Of a DNA stretch of 9,269 nt, positions 6,720-9,269 are shown in pieces. Source of the DNA: Betaproteobacteria bacterium (GTDB lineage: Bacteria > Pseudomonadota > Gammaproteobacteria > Burkholderiales > JAHFRG01); the NCBI GenBank assembly GCA_023258935.1, contig JAHFRG010000063.1:1-9269 (forward strand), read 5' to 3'. The notes beneath the pieces were generated by a model that was not told the DNA's origin, did no database searches, and saw only the letters and a program-made list of their open reading frames with translations. The position numbers were made by a program, and so were the translations under genes. The first letter of the stretch is position 1, and the number at the start of each line of letters is the position of its first letter.

Positions 6720-6856
6720 AAGTCGTTCTAGGGCATCAAATAGCCGATAAACTCTATGTCGGTTATGTTATCGTAAATCCCGGATCATGGGCATACGCTA
6801 GAAAATTAGTTTTGTTTCGGGTAAATTGGTTCACTGTTTTTTTAAAAGGAATGCTT
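6720..6856. promoter_or_regulatory. divergent intergenic region between soxY and the ChrB-domain gene
   Basis: These 137 AT-rich bases must hold the promoters for the soxYZ unit (minus) and the ChrB-domain gene (plus). No textbook sigma-70 pair is clear on either strand. An imperfect dyad lies at 6741-6765: TAGCCGATA, seven bases, TGTCGGTTA, with 7 of 9 arm positions pairing. It is placed where an operator for soxY could be. The promoter role follows from gene orientation; the dyad is only a candidate. Confidence 0.5.
6844..6850 (+). promoter_or_regulatory. Shine-Dalgarno of the ChrB-domain gene
   Basis: AAAAGGA lies six bases before the ATG at 6857. It decides that start against the upstream TTG at 6812, which would put the ribosome site inside the coding region. 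The ATG at 6851 touches the site and is less likely. Confidence 0.7.
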
Positions 6857-7309
6857 ATGCGCTGGGTCACGAGAGAGCGTCCGAAAATTGACCGTATCGC
6901 CTGTCCCTGGCTGATCACACGCTTCATAGACAAGAAGCCGGAATTCCTGTTTGTTCCAGCCAACGAGGTTGTGAAAGTAGCGCAAGCCACCGGCGCCATT
7001 CCCTATGACATCCCTGGTGTGGAAATGTCGCATGTAGGCGATCTTTGCAGCTTTGATGCTTTCCTGAAGAAATACCGCCTGAACGATCCGGCGCTGAAGC
7101 AAATGGCAGTCATTGTGCGTGGGGCCGATACCGCGAAGCTCAGTATAGCTCCGCAGGCGGCTGGGCTATACGCGATTTCGCTGGGGCTTTCCCGCAATTT
7201 CTCCGATGATCAGGAAATGTTGAAACACGGCATGGTGGTTTACGACGCTCTGTACGCGTGGTGCCGCGATTGCCAACAAGAAACCCACGGCTGGCCGCCC
7301 AAGAGCTAG
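6857..7309 (+). CDS. stand-alone ChrB C-terminal-domain protein (chromate-resistance-associated family)
   Basis: A 150-residue protein that begins [20 protein letters not shown] and matches the C-terminal domain of ChrB (Chrome_Resist family). Signature parts are the [13 protein letters not shown] block with Asp12 and Cys16, FVPANEV (32-38), and the [10 protein letters not shown] block with His59 and Cys64. Two more cysteines form CRDC at 136-139. The N-terminal part of full-length ChrB is absent; single-domain versions are common in proteobacteria. ChrB is linked to chromate resistance, but the biochemical role of this domain is poorly defined, and no chromate transporter chrA is seen here. 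No signal peptide is present, so it is probably cytoplasmic. The gene diverges from soxY and converges on moaC, overlapping it by four bases. Family assignment is good; calling it a chromate-resistance protein would go too far. Confidence 0.82.
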   Translation: MRWVTRERPKIDRIACPWLITRFIDKKPEFLFVPANEVVKVAQATGAIPYDIPGVEMSHVGDLCSFDAFLKKYRLNDPALKQMAVIVRGADTAKLSIAPQAAGLYAISLGLSRNFSDDQEMLKHGMVVYDALYAWCRDCQQETHGWPPKS

Positions 7310-7824
7310 CGTTTCACAGTTTTCCTGAATTTTACCGGTTTGGCTTGTTCTGCCTGCCACAAGCCGGATTTGCCGCCTTGCTTGTGCAGCAGGCGGATGC
7401 CTTCCATGCGCATGCCGCGGTCTACCGCCTTGCACATATCGTAGATGGTCAGCAAGCCCACGCTCACCGCGGTGAGCGCTTCCATTTCCACTCCCGTGCG
7501 CCCTACGTTTTCCGCAGTCGCCACGCATTCCACCGCGTCATTTGCCTGGTCCACGCTGAAATCCACCGCAACCTTGGTCAAAGCGAGAGGATGACATAGC
7601 GGTATCAGTTCGGAGACGCGTTTTGAAGCCTGGATTGCGGCAATGCGCGCGACTCCCAGCACATCGCCTTTCTTGGCGCTGCCCGCGAGGATTTTCTTGA
7701 GGGTTGCGGGACGCATGACAATTCTGCCGCTGGCGCGCGCAATGCGGCGAGTTTCACTTTTTCCCGCCACATCCACCATGCTCGCCCGCCCTTGAGCATC
7801 GAAATGCGTGAGTTTCTTTGCCAT
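7306..7824 (-). CDS. moaC: cyclic pyranopterin monophosphate synthase MoaC
   Basis: MoaC converts the MoaA product (3',8-cyclo-dihydro-GTP) to cyclic pyranopterin monophosphate in molybdenum cofactor synthesis, in the cytoplasm. The 172-residue protein has all family marks: MVDV near 16-19, [16 protein letters not shown] (51-66), LIPLCHPL with His78, [13 protein letters not shown] (110-122) and [10 protein letters not shown] with Lys132, the position of the E. coli catalytic Lys131. GGKSG (150-154) is followed by a basic tail of about 18 residues. The ATG at 7824 has CGGAG about 11 bases upstream. It stands alone without other moa genes. Molybdenum cofactor is needed by sulfite dehydrogenases of sulfur oxidisers, which fits the presumed lifestyle, although no such enzyme is in the window. 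Confidence 0.96.
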   Translation of the reverse strand: MAKKLTHFDAQGRASMVDVAGKSETRRIARASGRIVMRPATLKKILAGSAKKGDVLGVARIAAIQASKRVSELIPLCHPLALTKVAVDFSVDQANDAVECVATAENVGRTGVEMEALTAVSVGLLTIYDMCKAVDRGMRMEGIRLLHKQGGKSGLWQAEQAKPVKFRKTVKR

Positions 7825-7877
7825 AAAATTACAGGCTCCGATTAGGAACTCTGCGTGAAAAGTTTTATCATAGCATC
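7825..7877. promoter_or_regulatory. 53-base divergent spacer between moaC and the M48 protease gene
   Basis: Both genes read outward from this short stretch, so their promoters must overlap here or reach into the opposite coding regions. A TATCAT at 7866-7871 resembles a -10 box for the plus strand, but no good -35 fits, and it lies very close to the ATG at 7878. No terminator or other element is visible. Confidence 0.4.
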
Positions 7878-9269
7878 ATGCGCTTAAGCTATCTAATTGC
7901 CTTGCCGTTCATGCTCGTGCCTCTTGCGCTCGCGGAAGGTTTGCCGGAACTGGGGGAGGCTTCGCAAACCACTCTTTCCCCCTTGCAGGAGCGGCTTCTC
8001 GGCGAGAGCATCATGCGCGAAATTCGCGCCGACCCGAGCTATCTTGATGACCCGCCGCTTACCGAATATCTCAACAACCTGGGCTACCGCCTCATATCCA
8101 GCAGCGATGCTCCGAAGACCGGCCTCGAACTGTTCGCCATCCGCGACAATGCGATCAACGCATTTGCGCTGCCCGGCGGCTTCATCGGCGTCTATACCGG
8201 CCTGATTCTCCTCGCACAGAACGAATCCGAACTTGCCTCGGTGCTGGCGCATGAAATCGGGCACGTGACTCAACATCATATAGCGCGCATCATTGCGACG
8301 CAGAAGTGGTCGATCGCGACTTCGCTTGTCGGCATCGCCGTGGCGATACTCGCCGCGCGCACCAACCCGGAGATGTCGCAGGCGGCGATTGTCGGTACGC
8401 AAGCCGCTGTGGTGCAGAACCAGCTCAATTTTACCCGCGAGCATGAGCAGGAAGCAGACCGCATTGGTTTCCAGACTTTGAACAATGCCAGTTTTGATGT
8501 ACGCGCCATGCCGGCTTTTTTCGAACGCATGCAGAAATCTATTCGCTTTGTAGAAGGTAGTGCACCATCCTACTTGCGTACCCACCCGCTCACCTTTGAA
8601 CGAATTGCCGATATGCAGAACCGCGTGCGGAACGTGCCCTACCATCAGGTAACCGATAGCCAGGATTTCCAGTTTTTGCGAGCGCGGCTGCGGGCCCAGG
8701 AAGAATCGACGAAAGATGCGATCACCTATTTCGAAAACAGCCTGCAGGAAAAGAAGTACAGTAACGAAGCCGCGCAGCACTTCGGGTTGGCCATTGCGTT
8801 ATTGCGTGCAAAGAACCCCGATCGCGCCGAGAAAGAGCTGTTGCAGTTGAGAAAAATATCGCAACCCAGCCCGCTCATCGAACTACTGGCAAGCGAGATA
8901 AAGCTGGCACAGGGAAAAAGCGCGGAGGCGGCAGCCATTTGTCAGGCGGCGCTGAAAAGCTACCCGCAATACCGGCCGCTGGTCTACGCCAGCAGCACTG
9001 TGTTCTTGATAAACAATCAGCCGCAAGAAGCGCTCAAGCTCATTTCCGACCAGTTGCAGTTTTATCCCCAGGACTACCACCTTTACCTGCTGCAGGCGAA
9101 AAGCTACGCCGTGCTTGACAAAAAACTGCTCCAGCATAAATCACAGGCCGAAGCCTATTATCTTTTGGGCAATCTGCAGGGCGCGGTCGAGCAGTTGCAG
9201 ATCGCGCAGAAAAGCGGCGACGGCGATTTTCACCAGCTCTCCGCAGTCGAAGCCAGGCTCAAGGAACTG
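7878..9269 (+). CDS. bepA: BepA-like periplasmic M48 metalloprotease with TPR-type C-terminus, 3' end cut by window edge
   Basis: The frame runs 464 codons from the ATG at 7878 to the window edge without a stop. A signal peptide ending in ALA at about residue 19 directs it to the periplasm. The M48 zinc site is HEIGH at 125-129 (His125, His129; Glu126 catalytic). The third ligand is Glu192 in EHEQEADRIG, and His236 in THPL matches the extra regulatory histidine of E. coli BepA. LPGGFIGVYTGLI (about 98-110) precedes the active site, as in the family. Residues from about 270 on are helical with TPR-like spacing, as in BepA, which helps LptD assembly and degrades misfolded outer-membrane proteins. 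E. coli BepA has about 487 residues, so little may be missing. No Shine-Dalgarno is evident, but no other start keeps the whole signal peptide. Confidence 0.9.
   Translation, partial: MRLSYLIALPFMLVPLALAEGLPELGEASQTTLSPLQERLLGESIMREIRADPSYLDDPPLTEYLNNLGYRLISSSDAPKTGLELFAIRDNAINAFALPGGFIGVYTGLILLAQNESELASVLAHEIGHVTQHHIARIIATQKWSIATSLVGIAVAILAARTNPEMSQAAIVGTQAAVVQNQLNFTREHEQEADRIGFQTLNNASFDVRAMPAFFERMQKSIRFVEGSAPSYLRTHPLTFERIADMQNRVRNVPYHQVTDSQDFQFLRARLRAQEESTKDAITYFENSLQEKKYSNEAAQHFGLAIALLRAKNPDRAEKELLQLRKISQPSPLIELLASEIKLAQGKSAEAAAICQAALKSYPQYRPLVYASSTVFLINNQPQEALKLISDQLQFYPQDYHLYLLQAKSYAVLDKKLLQHKSQAEAYYLLGNLQGAVEQLQIAQKSGDGDFHQLSAVEARLKEL

Noticed and set aside
6812..6856. Upstream TTG start for the ChrB-domain gene giving 15 extra residues
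   Set aside because: The extra residues do not resemble the family, and the Shine-Dalgarno AAAAGGA would fall inside the gene; the ATG at 6857 fits better.
7893..8780. Long open frame (295 codons) on the minus strand opposite the M48 protease gene
   Set aside because: The plus strand has a signal peptide, HEIGH and all M48 marks in frame. The antisense frame shows no family motif, and its length is expected from GC-rich codon bias.
1..9269. CRISPR arrays, tRNA/rRNA genes, insertion sequences, toxin-antitoxin pairs or phage genes
   Set aside because: Reading both strands showed no regular repeats, no terminal inverted repeats, no transposase or integrase motifs and no tRNA-like cloverleaf.

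Overview
The window looks like chromosomal DNA of a sulfur-oxidising, Gram-negative proteobacterium, probably a betaproteobacterium of the Nitrosomonadales type. This rests on the thiosulfate-oxidation pair soxY/soxZ, a periplasmic BepA-type M48 protease (which implies an outer membrane), and moaC in a moderately GC-rich background. The taxonomic placement is an inference from gene content; no marker gene is present.

Left part (1-5922, minus strand): a surface-glycan or lipid-linked-sugar cluster, read from right to left. It holds a multi-span flippase-like protein of the UPF0104/LPG-synthase-TM type, a divergent UDP-GlcNAc 2-epimerase-like protein, a polyprenyl-phosphate-type GT2 glycosyltransferase with two C-terminal membrane spans, two different class I SAM methyltransferases, and a GT-C (GT39-like) membrane glycosyltransferase that runs off the left edge. 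The enzymes suggest a pathway: make a nucleotide sugar, load it on a lipid phosphate, methylate, move across the membrane, transfer outside. The order of these steps and the final product are inference.

Middle part (5927-6719, minus strand): soxZ and soxY, the sulfur-carrier complex of the Sox pathway. No soxAX, soxB or soxCD lies in the window. The soxZ stop lies 4 bases from the TTG start of the flippase-like gene, so the sox pair and the glycan genes may share a transcript.

Right part (6857-9269): a stand-alone ChrB-C-terminal-domain protein on the plus strand, diverging from soxY; moaC on the minus strand, converging on it so tightly that the two stop codons share one CTAG; and, diverging from moaC, a BepA-like M48 metalloprotease with a TPR-type C-terminal region that runs off the right edge.

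No tRNA, rRNA, CRISPR array, insertion sequence or clear intrinsic terminator was found. All spaces between genes are under 165 bases. The most interesting item is the glycan cluster, with its atypical epimerase and its direct junction with soxYZ. I did not find a clearly new type of system.
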